Source: Apodemus sylvaticus (taxonomy: Eukaryota > Chordata > Mammalia > Rodentia > Muridae). From it: DNA of 64,000 nt. Position numbers and translations under genes: made by a program. Shown in pieces: positions 25,017-34,250 of the stretch (the first letter of the stretch is position 1; each line of letters starts with the position of its first letter). The notes under the pieces were generated by a model, which worked only from the letters and a program-made list of their open reading frames with translations, ran no database searches and was not told the DNA's origin. Where the stretch lies: contig NC_067481.1 in NCBI RefSeq assembly GCF_947179515.1, positions 91,450,598-91,514,597 on the forward strand. The letters run 5' to 3'.

Positions 25017-25188
25017 CTGTTGGTTTTGATCCCGAGTGTCTTCCGTGTGATACAGCATGGCCCATCTACCCACAGCTGATACGTTGACCCAAAGGCATGG
25101 GTACTGGGGTACCTTCTTGCCCTCCAGCTCTTCCTGGTCCTTGATATTGGTTTCAATCAAGTGACAGGTAGATTCCTGGGTCCACACA
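25017..25188 (-). CDS. Kcnmb1: Kcnmb1 second coding exon (extracellular loop, residues 45-102)
   Basis: This 172-nt exon encodes the first half of the large extracellular loop (SVWTQESTCHLIE...). It contains Cys53 and Cys76, two of the four loop cysteines conserved in the family and expected to form disulfides, and an N-glycosylation sequon, Asn80-Val-Ser. The minus-strand acceptor is a CCCCAG ending at 25189. The donor GT is at 25015-25016, directly after Gln102, so the junction to the last exon is in phase 0. A (TG)n tract lies a short way upstream of the acceptor (25202-25219 on the plus strand). Length, phase and residues all fit KCNMB1, and I see no disabling change. Confidence 0.97.
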
Positions 25189-25201
25189 CTGGGGAGACAA
25201 T

Positions 25202-25219
25202 ACACACACACACACACAA
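25202..25219 (+). repeat. (CA)n tract just upstream of the Kcnmb1 exon-2 acceptor
   Basis: On the transcribed (minus) strand it reads (TG)9 ending about 13 nt from the CAG acceptor, within the region where branch-point and polypyrimidine elements act. Confidence 0.92.
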
Positions 25220-25455
25220 GCATCCCTTAGAGACACAAGTGACACACACTCACTTTGAATTCTTGGTTCCCTGAGAGCCTTTGGAGAGACCCATGGCTGG
25301 GACTGCCATTTTGCCATGAATGTGTTATACTAACTGGGTCCATGGCTCTATCTATCGTCCTGGACTCTGGGATAAATCACAACAATCTGAGACTGATTGG
25401 CTCTTGGACATTTGCCACCTAATGGTTCTTGCCAGCCACCCCACACCTGACAAGT

Positions 25456-25765
25456 TTTTTTTTTATATTCTAATTTTTTATTCAATATACTTTTTATTTA
25501 CATTTCAAATGATTTCCCTTTTCCTGGCTCCCCACTCCTCTGAAAGTCCCATAAGCCCTCTTCCCTCCCCTTGTTCCCCCATCCATTCCTTCCCATTTCC
25601 CTGTTCTGGTATTGCCCTATACTGCTGCCCTAAGCCTTTCCAGAACCAGGGGCCACTCCTCCGTTCTTCTTGGACATCATTTAATATGTGGATTATGTCT
25701 TGGGTATTCCAAGTTTCTAGGCTAATATCCACTTATCAGTGAGTGCATACCATGATTGATCTTCT
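25456..25765 (-). mobile_element. L1 3'-end remnant, reverse orientation
   Basis: A poly(T) start (inverted poly(A)) is followed by 'atactttttatttacatttc' and the pyrimidine-rich 3' UTR typical of rodent Lx/L1. It ends in 'taatatccacttatcagtga', which also occurs at about 53438 in the other L1. Confidence 0.85.
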
Positions 25766-25773
25766 GCTGACAA

Positions 25774-25784
25774 GTTTTGTTTTG

Positions 25785-25814
<30 letters not shown>
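25774..25814 (+). repeat. (TTTTG)n microsatellite
   Basis: About eight GTTTT units directly after the L1 remnant. Confidence 0.93.
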
Positions 25815-25817
<3 letters not shown>

Positions 25818-26856
25818 GATCCCTATAGCATGCTGAGTTCCACTCTGGAGAAAGTGAGGCAGAATTCCTCAGGTGCTTGTCCCAGGCTCTGATGTTGTTT
25901 TAAATACTCAGCAAGGGATTGTAATGCACAGGCAAGCCTGAGGCCTTCTTAACTGTATCATCTCCAAGTCATAGGTAGAGATGCAAATGGCACATGGGAT
26001 AGGTGGTTTTGGGGGGCGGGGTGGGGGTGGGGATGGGGCACAGCACCTGAGACAAGGACTGAGTAGCTGCAGAGTCTCAGCTATTTCCTTTAAAGAGGAG
26101 GAACTATATGAGGGGCATGTAGTCTCCAGGGTTAGAGGGTGTCAGAATAGAGTCGGGGAGGCACCCGGCTGCTCAGCGGCTCCTCACTTGGGTGAGACTC
26201 TGGCCTGCCACAACTGCAGCATCACAAAGCCAGGAGGCAGACCAGGCCCAGAAGAGGCCAGGAGGCACATCAACTCCTAAGCAAATGGATGGTGACTCAG
26301 CTCGCTGTATCCTGTGGGAGACCCACGGTCAGACAGGAGAGGCTTGTCTGGAGCCAGAATATGCCCAGAGGGAGGGCATGAGACTGAGCGAAGGGTAAGC
26401 TGGGAGAGCAAGGTGTGTCTGTTCCAAAGACAACAGCCATCAGGAATTCCACAGCTCTCCTTTAAAGGCTGGAGGGGTAGCAAGTCACAGAGCGTGCGGC
26501 ATGAGGGAACACAGCACTCTCTGAGGTTCCTGCCTAAAACTTGGGGGTGGGGAACAGATGTCACAGTTTTGTGGAGAGTCTCTACTTATTGGGAAAGCAC
26601 AGGCAAGGAGAGGCGTGCGCAGCAAAGAGGGACCTCCCATCTCTTTTTGTGCAGACTGCTGCCATTTTCTTATGACATCGGAATCCTGCACCTGTCATCC
26701 CTCACCAGCCCCGGCGAGGTCTCTCACTGTGCAGCACCACCCCCCCCCCCAGCACCGGAACCCCTGAGCCTGGGGATGAGGAATGCCTGTCTGTCCTAAC
26801 CACTGTGAGGGGTCAAGGGTAGGGTAGGTCAATCCAGGAAGTGGAGACGTCCATAC

Positions 26857-26990
26857 CTTTTCTGGTAGAGAGGCAACACAGTGGTACCCAGGACGTAGTA
26901 GGTGATGGCGGCACACACTACCATTGCCACCCCCAGGCAGAGGGCTCGTGTCTCTCCGCGCTTCTGGGCCATCACCAGCTTCTTCCCCAT
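26857..26990 (-). CDS. Kcnmb1: Kcnmb1 first coding exon (BK channel beta-1 subunit, residues 1-45)
   Basis: This exon encodes the N-terminus of the auxiliary beta-1 subunit of the large-conductance Ca2+-activated K+ channel. In smooth muscle this subunit binds the pore-forming alpha subunit (Kcnma1) at the plasma membrane, raises apparent Ca2+ sensitivity and slows gating. Read on the minus strand, it starts MGKKLVMAQKRGE, a short cytosolic tail, followed by the first membrane helix at about residues 17-39. The ATG at 26990 has G at -3 and G at +4, a good Kozak context. The exon ends in AAAAG and is followed by a GT donor (26855-26856), splitting Ser45 after its second base. Joined to the next two exons it gives 191 codons plus stop with no frame break. 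I recognise the family from its sequence; smooth-muscle function is family knowledge. Confidence 0.97.
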
Positions 26991-27016
26991 GTCCACCGGA
27001 GGCAACAGTCATCTCT
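26991..27016 (-). other. Kcnmb1: Kcnmb1 5' UTR segment with candidate splice acceptor and upstream ATG
   Basis: On the minus strand a pyrimidine-rich stretch ends in GCTAG at about 27015, a plausible acceptor joining a noncoding first exon to this coding exon. If it is used, about 24 nt of 5' UTR precede the start codon. They include an ATG at 27011-27013 that is out of frame with Kcnmb1 and runs open through the whole first coding exon. The acceptor is inferred, not proven. Confidence 0.45.
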
Positions 27017-29140
27017 AGCACCATGAAGGCAAAGAGAACTGAGACTAGCTCAAGTGATGGGTTCATCCAAAGGAGGGAGGTACGAGGGGGATGCAACCAA
27101 ATAACATTGATAACATAACAACATATCTTATTCAAGCATAATAATACGTGGGGTTTTGCAGCTTCCATAGGGCTGTGACCTTACAGGGGCCTGCACTGGC
27201 CTTTGGTAACAGCCTATGGTTAACTTTTAAATACTCAGCATCCATTATCCTCAATTATCTCCTGGAGAAGCTCAGCACACTTGTGGGGATTTCCTGTGGT
27301 ACTTGCTTCTTCCAGTGAGCCCTCCTAGACTCCTAGACATCCCCAAAATGTATGAGTCTGGCCAAAGCTACAGCATGGGAGCTCAGAAGGAAAGGAAAGG
27401 ATGTCGTCTGTTCCAGAGAAGTCCAGCCCCTCTCACTTGCCCATAATGTCCCAATGGCTCACCAGCCACATGGAGTCAGTTCTAAAAGAAACTTCAACTC
27501 CTGTGCTCAGTCATGGGATTTGGTTTAAATGTAAAACTTAGGGGGGAATCTGGGATTCAGTTGACCTAATGAGAACCTCCATAAAGAAGGAGGATGTGAA
27601 GCTTTGACATCCACTGTGACTTAAGACAGGAAGAAGTGGGTGTCCATGATAACAGAAGAGATTTCAGTTAGACTACAGGGAGACAATTCCTGTTGTGAGA
27701 CGTTAAGTATCTCAGGACTCTTTACATGAAACTCTGTGTAGAAAAGTCACCTTGTCTGGGCTTGATTTAAGAAAGTTGGAAAGGGTTAAAGAAGAGTCCT
27801 GTGTGGTTTAACTGTTGCATTGTTAGTTCCTTAGAAGAACTGGGGATGGAGTGTGTAAGGGTTTGGGGGAGTGTAGAGAAGAAAGGCCATCAGACATAAG
27901 ATCAAGTCCTGGCATTGCTGCTTAGCAACCATGCAACTGTTAAAACAAGAAAAATAGCGCCCACCGATGCAGAGTCCTGATGCAGGACCCACCAGCACTG
28001 CTGGGCTGAGCACTTGCTTGCTGTAGTAGGAGCCCTCCATAAACGGGAGCTGTCATTAACTGAGGAACCAATGAGACTTGGTACACTCTGCCAGGCCTGT
28101 TTGTCAACCCCTATCCTGATGACAAGTGACAAGACTGCTCCGGACTGGCTGGCCACAAAAGAGACGCCCAGACCAGGCAGGCCTGCCGGTCCCAGAACTC
28201 TGTTGGGCAGCAGGAGAGGTAGGGATTTTCACCACCCTATCCATGCCATCACAGGCTGCTGTCAACCACCATCTCCCCTCAGCCCCGGCTTCCCAGAAGC
28301 CCTTTCCCAAGTTCTCTGGGATGCAGCACTCACAGTTCCCCGGGTCTCCGTTGGCAGATGGTTTCTCTCCACTCAGGCCCCCCTGCCCCCACCCCAAGTC
28401 GGGCCTGGTAGCTCTAGCAGGAAGTTTGGTCTCCCAGCTGGTCTCCAGGGAAGCAGTCTTCAGTCCCATCTGGGTTGAGCCTCCATGCCCAAACATGGTC
28501 AAGTCTGAGCAGACAGCTTGCTCCGGGACAAAAACTCCACTAGCAGGTACCTCGCCTCCTCGCAGTCCTCAGCTGCCATTGGGGACTCTGCTCCTGCATT
28601 TCCCAGAGTCTCCTGGGAAACAGATGTCAAACAGCAAAAGCCATTACCCACTCCACAAGACCATCCTGATAAATATTCAGAAATGTTCCTTCTTTATTCT
28701 GTCTCTCAGGCTGGCAGAGAAGCCAGGAATAGGAAAGGACCTTCCTTGTGTGGGGCATGGGAGGGAGGTAGAGGGGTTGGGCTTGTCACTAGCCTCTGGT
28801 ATATCCACACCCATGCCTCCCACCTTTGTCCCTGACATCCTGTGTGACTCTGAACAAGTCACAGCACCGCTCTGGACCTCTGTTTTCTCCCCTCATTATT
28901 AAAAATGATTTTTAAAACTTAACTTTGTTCAGCATTGTTAAGTCAGAGATGGCAGAATCCAGACAAAGGGGAAAACTCCACCTTTTAAAGACCTCTGGAG
29001 CCGAGGCTGGGAGCAGTGGGTCCCATAGCTGCTGCCGGCCAACCATCCAGGCCCGGGACAGTGCCATGCCGGTGACCTCCCACAGACTGACTCTGCTTCA
29101 TAGGCAGCAAGTGGTTGCAACCAATAAGAAAACTGAACAT
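27017..29140. other. Noncoding upstream/first-intron DNA of Kcnmb1
   Basis: Open frames here (for example 28126-28902 plus, 258 aa) are proline- and serine-rich, overlap frames on the other strand and resemble no family I know. I saw no clear SINE or LTR. The stretch is mostly unique sequence. Confidence 0.5.
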
Positions 29141-29185
29141 TGGTGTGGGGGTGCGGGGTGGGGGTGGGGGTGGGGGTGGGGGTGT
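29141..29185 (+). repeat. (GGGGGT)n array with G-quadruplex potential
   Basis: At least six runs of four to five G separated by T, GC or TG on the plus strand, enough for an intramolecular G-quadruplex. It is template-strand sequence relative to Kcnmb1. Confidence 0.93.
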
Positions 29186-29952
29186 GGAGCAGCAAATCTG
29201 CTTCTGCACTCCCAGTCCTTGTGGATAAAGAGAGCTCTGTAAGAGTAGAGTTGAAAAGAACAAGGCCCCGCCCCTGCCACACTCAACACCTTGGTGCCCT
29301 GCTAGGGATCTGCATGGAACTGAGGTTGGGAGACTTGAAGGCTGGCCCAGAGTTTCTCTACTTGATGGGGGCAGAACGAAATTAAGAGTTGGCCCCTCCT
29401 ACTGGCAAATCCCAGCCACCCCTGCCCACCAAGGGAACTGTTCTAACACCTCAAATCATACCTTTTATGTTCCCAGCCGTCTAAAGTTCTAGAGGACACC
29501 TCTGGTGCCCCCAGTCCCAGGGCAGTGGGTGCAGCTTAGATATTCCTGCCCACTGAATGCACCTCTCACCTAAGCCTGCCACCTCACGATGAGGGCCTAA
29601 TAAGGCTCAGAAAAAAACTGTCCCTCAAGGCTCCTTGATACCCTGGCCGTAAGCAGCAACCCATCCCCCTTTAGTCACTGACTCTACCAAGAGAGTCAGA
29701 CGCCTGTGTGATGGGCCTCACAGCAAATGGAGATTTATTAGTGTGTATGTGCCTGCATGTGTGTGGTGTCTGAACATTCTGTTCATATGTATGTGTCTGG
29801 ATAGTTATGGTATGTGTATTATGTACGTACGGGATTGAGAATATATGTGTGCACTTGATATATTCATACATGTGTGCATTCATGGAAACTGAAGGAAGAC
29901 ATCAGGTGTTCTGCTCTATCATGGTCCCCCTTATGAAGGATATTTTGACTGA
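29186..29952. other. Noncoding DNA with a TG/TA-rich patch
   Basis: 29739-29880 is a degenerate TG/TA-rich low-complexity patch. No gene is supported. Confidence 0.4.
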
Positions 29953-30075
29953 GCAGCAGTGGTGCACGCCCTTAACCCAAGCACTCAGGAGGTAGAGGCA
30001 GGTTGATCTCAGTTGGAGGACGGCCGCTGTAGAGAGTCCCAGGACAGGCAGGGCTACAGAAAAGCCCTGTCATGA
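29953..30075 (+). mobile_element. Diverged B1 SINE
   Basis: 'gagcagcagtggtgcacgcc', 'taacccaagcactcaggagg' and 'aggcagggctacagaaaagc' follow the B1 order with many substitutions. Confidence 0.7.
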
Positions 30076-30119
30076 CAAGGGGGCAGGATTATCTTTCACT
30101 AAACCTGAAGCTAGGTGGA

Positions 30120-30245
30120 TGGCCAGCAGTTCCCAGCAATCCTGTGTCCCTGCTGCTCACAATGCTGGCACACACAGCTATGGCCAGCCTTTTACATGGG
30201 CACTGGAGATTTGAGCTTAGTCCTCTATAGGTGCAGCAAGGATTC
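30120..30245 (-). mobile_element. Possible B4-type SINE fragment, reverse
   Basis: A 'acatgggcactggagatttg' segment resembles the inverted B4 interior. It is short and weak. Confidence 0.35.
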
Positions 30246-30847
30246 TTAAAGCATAGGGGTCAGGAACACTGACAAGGAAAGGGGAATATGGATCTGAGAT
30301 AAGTTCTTTAGGAGAAGGATTTTCCAATGATGGACCATGGTTCCTTCAAGGACCAGATGCTTTCTATTGGAGTCTCCTTCCTTGAGAGAGACATGGGCAA
30401 TAGATGGCTCTTTATAAATGTTAGCAAAGGGCCATTGATAATCCACTCAATGGGCTAGGAAAGGTTACACAATCAAAATGTATAAACACCAATGAGGTTC
30501 CCGATGATTCTTTCCTTTTGGGATGAGGCAGGGAGGGCACCTCTAACACCTACTAAGCCGCAACCAAACTGCAAGAGCAAGCTCCGCTCTCCCTCTAGGG
30601 TAAGCTAGTGAAAATCTCGGATCATGGCTGATTACCGGAGGGTTAGGGTTAGTGTGAGTGACACATGACCACGGGGGAAGGGGACCATGGTGCCATGCCT
30701 GGAAATATTGATGATTTTTGGAATGTGAGAAATAAGGAAACATCTCCAACTTCAGTCTTCTAACCACCTCTGTTGCAATAAATACAGGGGTCACAGTGAT
30801 CCTCTGAGCATCCAGGAGGGAGATAACCACACCATCCACTCCCTGTA

Positions 30848-30857
30848 ACTTTTAAGG
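30848..30857 (-). promoter_or_regulatory. CArG-like element upstream of Kcnmb1
   Basis: On the minus strand this reads CCTTAAAAGT, one base off CC(A/T)6GG. It sits about 300 bp from the perfect CArG box at 31157. Paired CArG elements are common in smooth-muscle promoters, but a single near-match this short can occur by chance. Confidence 0.3.
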
Positions 30858-31156
30858 AATGGGAGCTCCTCAGAGAACCTGGCATATAATGTGAAAACCG
30901 TACTTTTCAGAGACAGCAATTCCTCATATCATCCCTACAGAACGATACTCATGACCCTCCTTTAGCCTGGGTGAAACCGTCACTGCCCACTCAGAAGACA
31001 GGATATACAGGTGCAGACACTGCCTGCTTGCCACAGCTAAGTTCTGCTCAGGGCTATAGCATCCTCTGGGCACCTTCTCTAGTGACACTCCCCCCGGGAA
31101 CCAGCCACCAGTCTGCAGGAAGCTGAATACAGGTTATAGGAAGTTAGCATCTCTTT

Positions 31157-31166
31157 CCATATATGG
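31157..31166 (-). promoter_or_regulatory. Perfect CArG box (SRF site) upstream of Kcnmb1
   Basis: CCATATATGG matches the serum response factor consensus CC(A/T)6GG exactly. It lies about 4.2 kb upstream of the Kcnmb1 start codon, where the noncoding first exon and promoter are expected. KCNMB1 is known to be a direct SRF/myocardin target in smooth muscle, so the position is suggestive. The actual transcription start cannot be located by eye. Confidence 0.6.
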
Positions 31167-31338
31167 GAGTGATCATGGCCATAGAGTGTTCCAGGCCTAA
31201 CTGGACAGGATTCAAGTCCCCTAGCTGAGGCCTAGCTGAGAGCAGAGACAAACTAACCCTCAGGCTCCCTGAACTTTAAATCCATAAGTCCAAGTGCAGA
31301 GTAAATGAGTGCTTTGTCTCAGGGCATGCTTTGGGGTC

Positions 31339-31738
31339 TGTCTTAGTAAGGGTTTCCATTGCTATGAAGAGACACTATTAACAGGACAACTCTTATAAAG
31401 GACAATATTTAATTGGGGACTGGCTTACAGGTTCAGTCCATTATCATCAAGGCAGGAGCATGGTAACGTCTAGGCAGGCATGGTGCAGGAGGAGCTGAGA
31501 GTTCTACATTTTGATCTGAAGGCTGCTAGGAGAAGACTGACTTCCACGTGGCTAGGAGGAGAGCCTCAAAGTCAACCTCCACAGGACACACTTTCTCCAA
31601 TAAAGCCACACCTATTCTATTGAGGCCACACCTCCTCCAATGAGGCCACACCTCCTCCAATGAGGCCACACCTCCTCCAATGAGGCCACACCTCCTAATA
31701 GTGCCTCTCTCTGGGCCAAGCATATTCAAACCACCACA
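31339..31738 (+). mobile_element. Rodent LTR-like repeat, copy 1 (family unassigned)
   Basis: It begins tgtcttagtaagggtttcca and ends caaaccaccaca (TG...CA). The middle 'cttataaaggacaatattta' and 'ggctggcttacaggttcagt' is shared with 32331-32697 and 50920-51289. It contains five 20-bp tandem units (31601-31700). Confidence 0.8.
31601..31700 (+). repeat. Five-unit 20-bp minisatellite inside the LTR-like repeat
   Basis: Exact 20-bp periodicity. Three central units are identical (tgaggccacacctcctccaa) and the outer two are variants. Sister copies in this window carry only one or two such units. Confidence 0.95.
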
Positions 31739-32330
31739 GGGTGATTTCCTGCACAGCTATCATAACTGGAGCAAGAGTAAGGTGAGTAATTTTAAATGGG
31801 GTGGTCCCTGTTGCCACTGGTGGCAGGAATCAAAAACGTGAGATGACTGTTGGGTAACAATATGGAGCTTAGAAACATAAGGGCTACCCTCCCATCGACT
31901 CGCACTGCTGCACAGTATTTACCGAGCGTCTTCACTGTGCCAGGCCAGGAGCTAGTAGCTTTTCATGACTCTGTGTTCTGAGGCTTCAGCTCTGACAGAC
32001 TGGCGGACTGTAGGATGGTGGTAAAGCAGAAAGAACACTGTACAGACAGGAGCCTGTGTGAGAGGGCGCCGCCCGCTTCACGAGGAACAGGATACAGAGA
32101 AAGGGTTCAGGAACACAGTAGATCCTTTAAAATCACACCCCTGGTGATCCACTTTCTCCCAGGAGGCCACGCTTCCTAACAATTCTACAACCTTCCAGTA
32201 GCGCCACCTGCTGGCAACAAATCATTCTAAACATGGGAGACATTGAAGATCCAAATCGGAATACAACTCTGTATGGATCACCGACTTCCCTTATCCAAGG
32301 ATCTGCTTTCTTCTGCTTTCGGTACCTACG
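31739..32330. other. Noncoding DNA, including a repeat fragment with a CTCF-like motif
   Basis: 32120-32230 resembles the 3' part of the neighbouring LTR-like repeats (aggaggccacgcttcctaac). The remainder is unassigned. Confidence 0.4.
32199..32215 (-). promoter_or_regulatory. Candidate CTCF-binding motif
   Basis: The minus strand reads GCCAGCAGGTGGCGCTA, close to the CTCF core CCASYAGRKGGCRSY. Sequence match only; occupancy is unknown. Confidence 0.45.
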
Positions 32331-32697
32331 TAGTTTAGTTAGCGTTTCTATTGTTGTGAAGGGACACACCATGACCGCTGCAACTCTTACAAAGGAAAAG
32401 GTTTTGGGCTGGCTTACAGTTTCAGAGGTTTAGTCCGTTATTGTCATGGTGGAGTACAGGCAGACGTGGTGCTAGAGTAGGAATGGAGAGTCCTACATCT
32501 TGAGCCACAGGCAGTAGAACTGACTGAGTCACACTGGGCATAGCTCGAGCATATGAGACTCAAAACTCACCTCCACATACTTGCTCCAACAAGGCCACAC
32601 CTACTCCAACAAGAGCACCCTACTTCAACAAGGCCACATCTCCTAATAGTGCCACCCTCTATGGGACTGTGGGGACCATGTTTATTCAAACCACCAC
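32331..32697 (+). mobile_element. Rodent LTR-like repeat, copy 2
   Basis: Same family as 31339-31738: 'tttagttagcgtttctattg', 'aactcttacaaaggaaaagg' and an ending of 'attcaaaccaccaca'. Confidence 0.8.
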
Positions 32698-32925
32698 ACC
32701 ATGTTTAACCATGGTCATAAAAGATTAATAGAATATTCCAGAAATAAGCAATACATAAGTTTTAAATAATTTTTATTATGGTATATTGTTTTAATTACTA
32801 GTAATTATCTCTTACTGTGCCTAAATTATAAATTTAGTTTTGTCATAGGTGTGTGCAGAGAAACTGATTCTACTTGGGGCTTGGCGGTCTCTGTGGTTTC
32901 AAGTATCCATGGAAAGTCCAATCCA
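32698..32925 (+). mobile_element. MER2/Tigger-like DNA transposon remnant
   Basis: 'aatattccagaaataagcaa', 'ttattatggtatattgtttt' and 'ctctgtggtttcaagtatcc' match the interior and end of Tigger-derived MER2-type elements. It shares its layout with 33480-33780. Confidence 0.6.
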
Positions 32926-33479
32926 CATCCATTGTTACCAACAATCCCCACAAAAGCCTGTGTTTTCTGTCAGCACAGAAAGCCAAGTGATTTTCCCAGG
33001 ACCATGCCCAGAATGCGATGTAATGGATCTTGGGTCTGAATCTGTGCCCCCTGACTTCACAGACCCTTCTGTCACTCAGGATTCCCACGGAAGCCATTGC
33101 CCAGAGCATCAGTGCAGTGCGCATGCGCAGCTGGTTTACAACCCCTCTCATTCCCCCAGCTCTCCTTTCTGATTTGACAACTGCTTACTTATGTAAGCTC
33201 CTTTGAGTCAGCATCTAGTCTTTGCAGCACTCAGTGAGTAAGTCCCCCAAATCAGCCATGTCTGGAGCCTCTGCCCTGTGTGTGTGTCACGTTCTGCGTG
33301 TCGCAGGGAGAGGGAGCTGGTAGCCGCCCCGGGACAGACATGGCAGAAAGCATTGTGTCTAGGCTCTGAGCACATCACCCTGCTGAGGCAGATATCCTCA
33401 GCCTCATCCTCTGTAGGAGGCCAGATTGTTAAAACTACAAAAGAAAAAGAGAGAACGATGTATTTACGAGAGCATGGTG
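32926..33479. other. Noncoding DNA, nothing recognised
   Basis: ORFs here (32849-33172 plus, 33208-33495 minus) have no recognisable domain. Confidence 0.4.
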
Positions 33480-33780
33480 GTCTCCCCTTAGCCATGGTTT
33501 TGGCATTGGCTGCTTCCCTGCCCCATGGTCAAGAGCAGTTTGAAAATAAAACATGGAAAGTTCCAGAGATAAATAATTCATGGGTTTTTAAATTACTTTC
33601 ATTTCCTTACATCATCATAACTGCTCTATTTTATTGTTAGTTATGGTTAATTTTCCCACACCTAATTCGCAAGTTAAACTTTATCATAGATATGTGTATA
33701 TCAGAAACATTACAGTATGCGTAGAGTTTGCAGTTGCAGACATCCACAGGGGTTGTGGAATTTCTTCTTTTGTAGCAGCT
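33480..33780 (+). mobile_element. MER2/Tigger-like DNA transposon remnant
   Basis: 'ccccttagccatggttttgg' (worn terminal region), 'acatggaaagttccagagat', then 'tctattttattgttagttat' and 'aaactttatcatagatatgt' follow MER2/Tigger order. Confidence 0.65.
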
Positions 33781-33929
33781 ACTACAAAAACAAATGCGGA
33801 GAAAAGAGCAAGGGGAGAATGTTTGTAGCGTTGGAAAGGCAAAATAGCAGCAAAATTAAATGTCAGAAGGAGAATTAAACACCATGAAAAGGCATGGGAA
33901 GCAAACCTGTGTGGTCACTGCCTAAGATG

Positions 33930-33932
33930 ATG

Positions 33933-33964
<32 letters not shown>

Positions 33965-34250
33965 ACTCACTCACTCACTCTCTCTCTCACTCACTCTCCC
34001 TCCCTCCCTCTATCTCCCTCCCTCTCTCTCCCTCTCCCTCCCTCTCCCTCCCTCTTCCTCCCTCTTCCTCCCTTTTTCTCTCTTCCCCCCTCTCTTCTCT
34101 CTCTCACTCTCTCTCCCTCCCTCCCTCCCTCCCTCCCTCCCTCCCTCCCTCCCTCTATCTCCCTCCCTCTCTCTCTCTCTCCCTCTATCTCCCTCCCTCT
34201 CTCTCCCTCTCCCTCCCTCTTCCTCCCTCTTCCTCTCTCCCCACCCCCAG
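33930..34250 (+). repeat. (CT)n / (CCCT)n polypyrimidine array
   Basis: About 320 bp of nearly pure pyrimidine with CT, CTCA and CCCT subpatterns. ORFs across it (33894-34355 plus; 34010-34393 minus) are low-complexity Ser/Leu or Arg/Glu runs and not genes. Confidence 0.96.

Larger units (their letters stand above)
25189..26856 (-). other. Kcnmb1: Kcnmb1 intron between first and second coding exons
   Basis: This 1.67-kb intron is bounded by minus-strand GT (26855-26856) and AG (25189-25190). It contains an L1 3'-end remnant (25456-25765), a (TTTTG)n run and a G-rich patch near 26010-26040. No other exon-like segment is evident. Confidence 0.9.
30246..31338. other. Candidate Kcnmb1 promoter / first-exon region
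   Basis: Mostly unique sequence containing both CArG-type elements. A minus-strand CCTATAACC lies shortly downstream of the perfect CArG box and could serve as a weak TATA-like element. I cannot define the first exon or its donor. Confidence 0.35.

Noticed and set aside
28126..28902. 258-aa plus-strand ORF opposite the Kcnmb1 upstream region
   Set aside because: Low-complexity Pro/Ser composition, mirrored by a minus-strand frame, and no family resemblance.
30641..30656. Second telomere-like stretch (ggttagggttagtg)
   Set aside because: Only about two units, which is within chance expectation.
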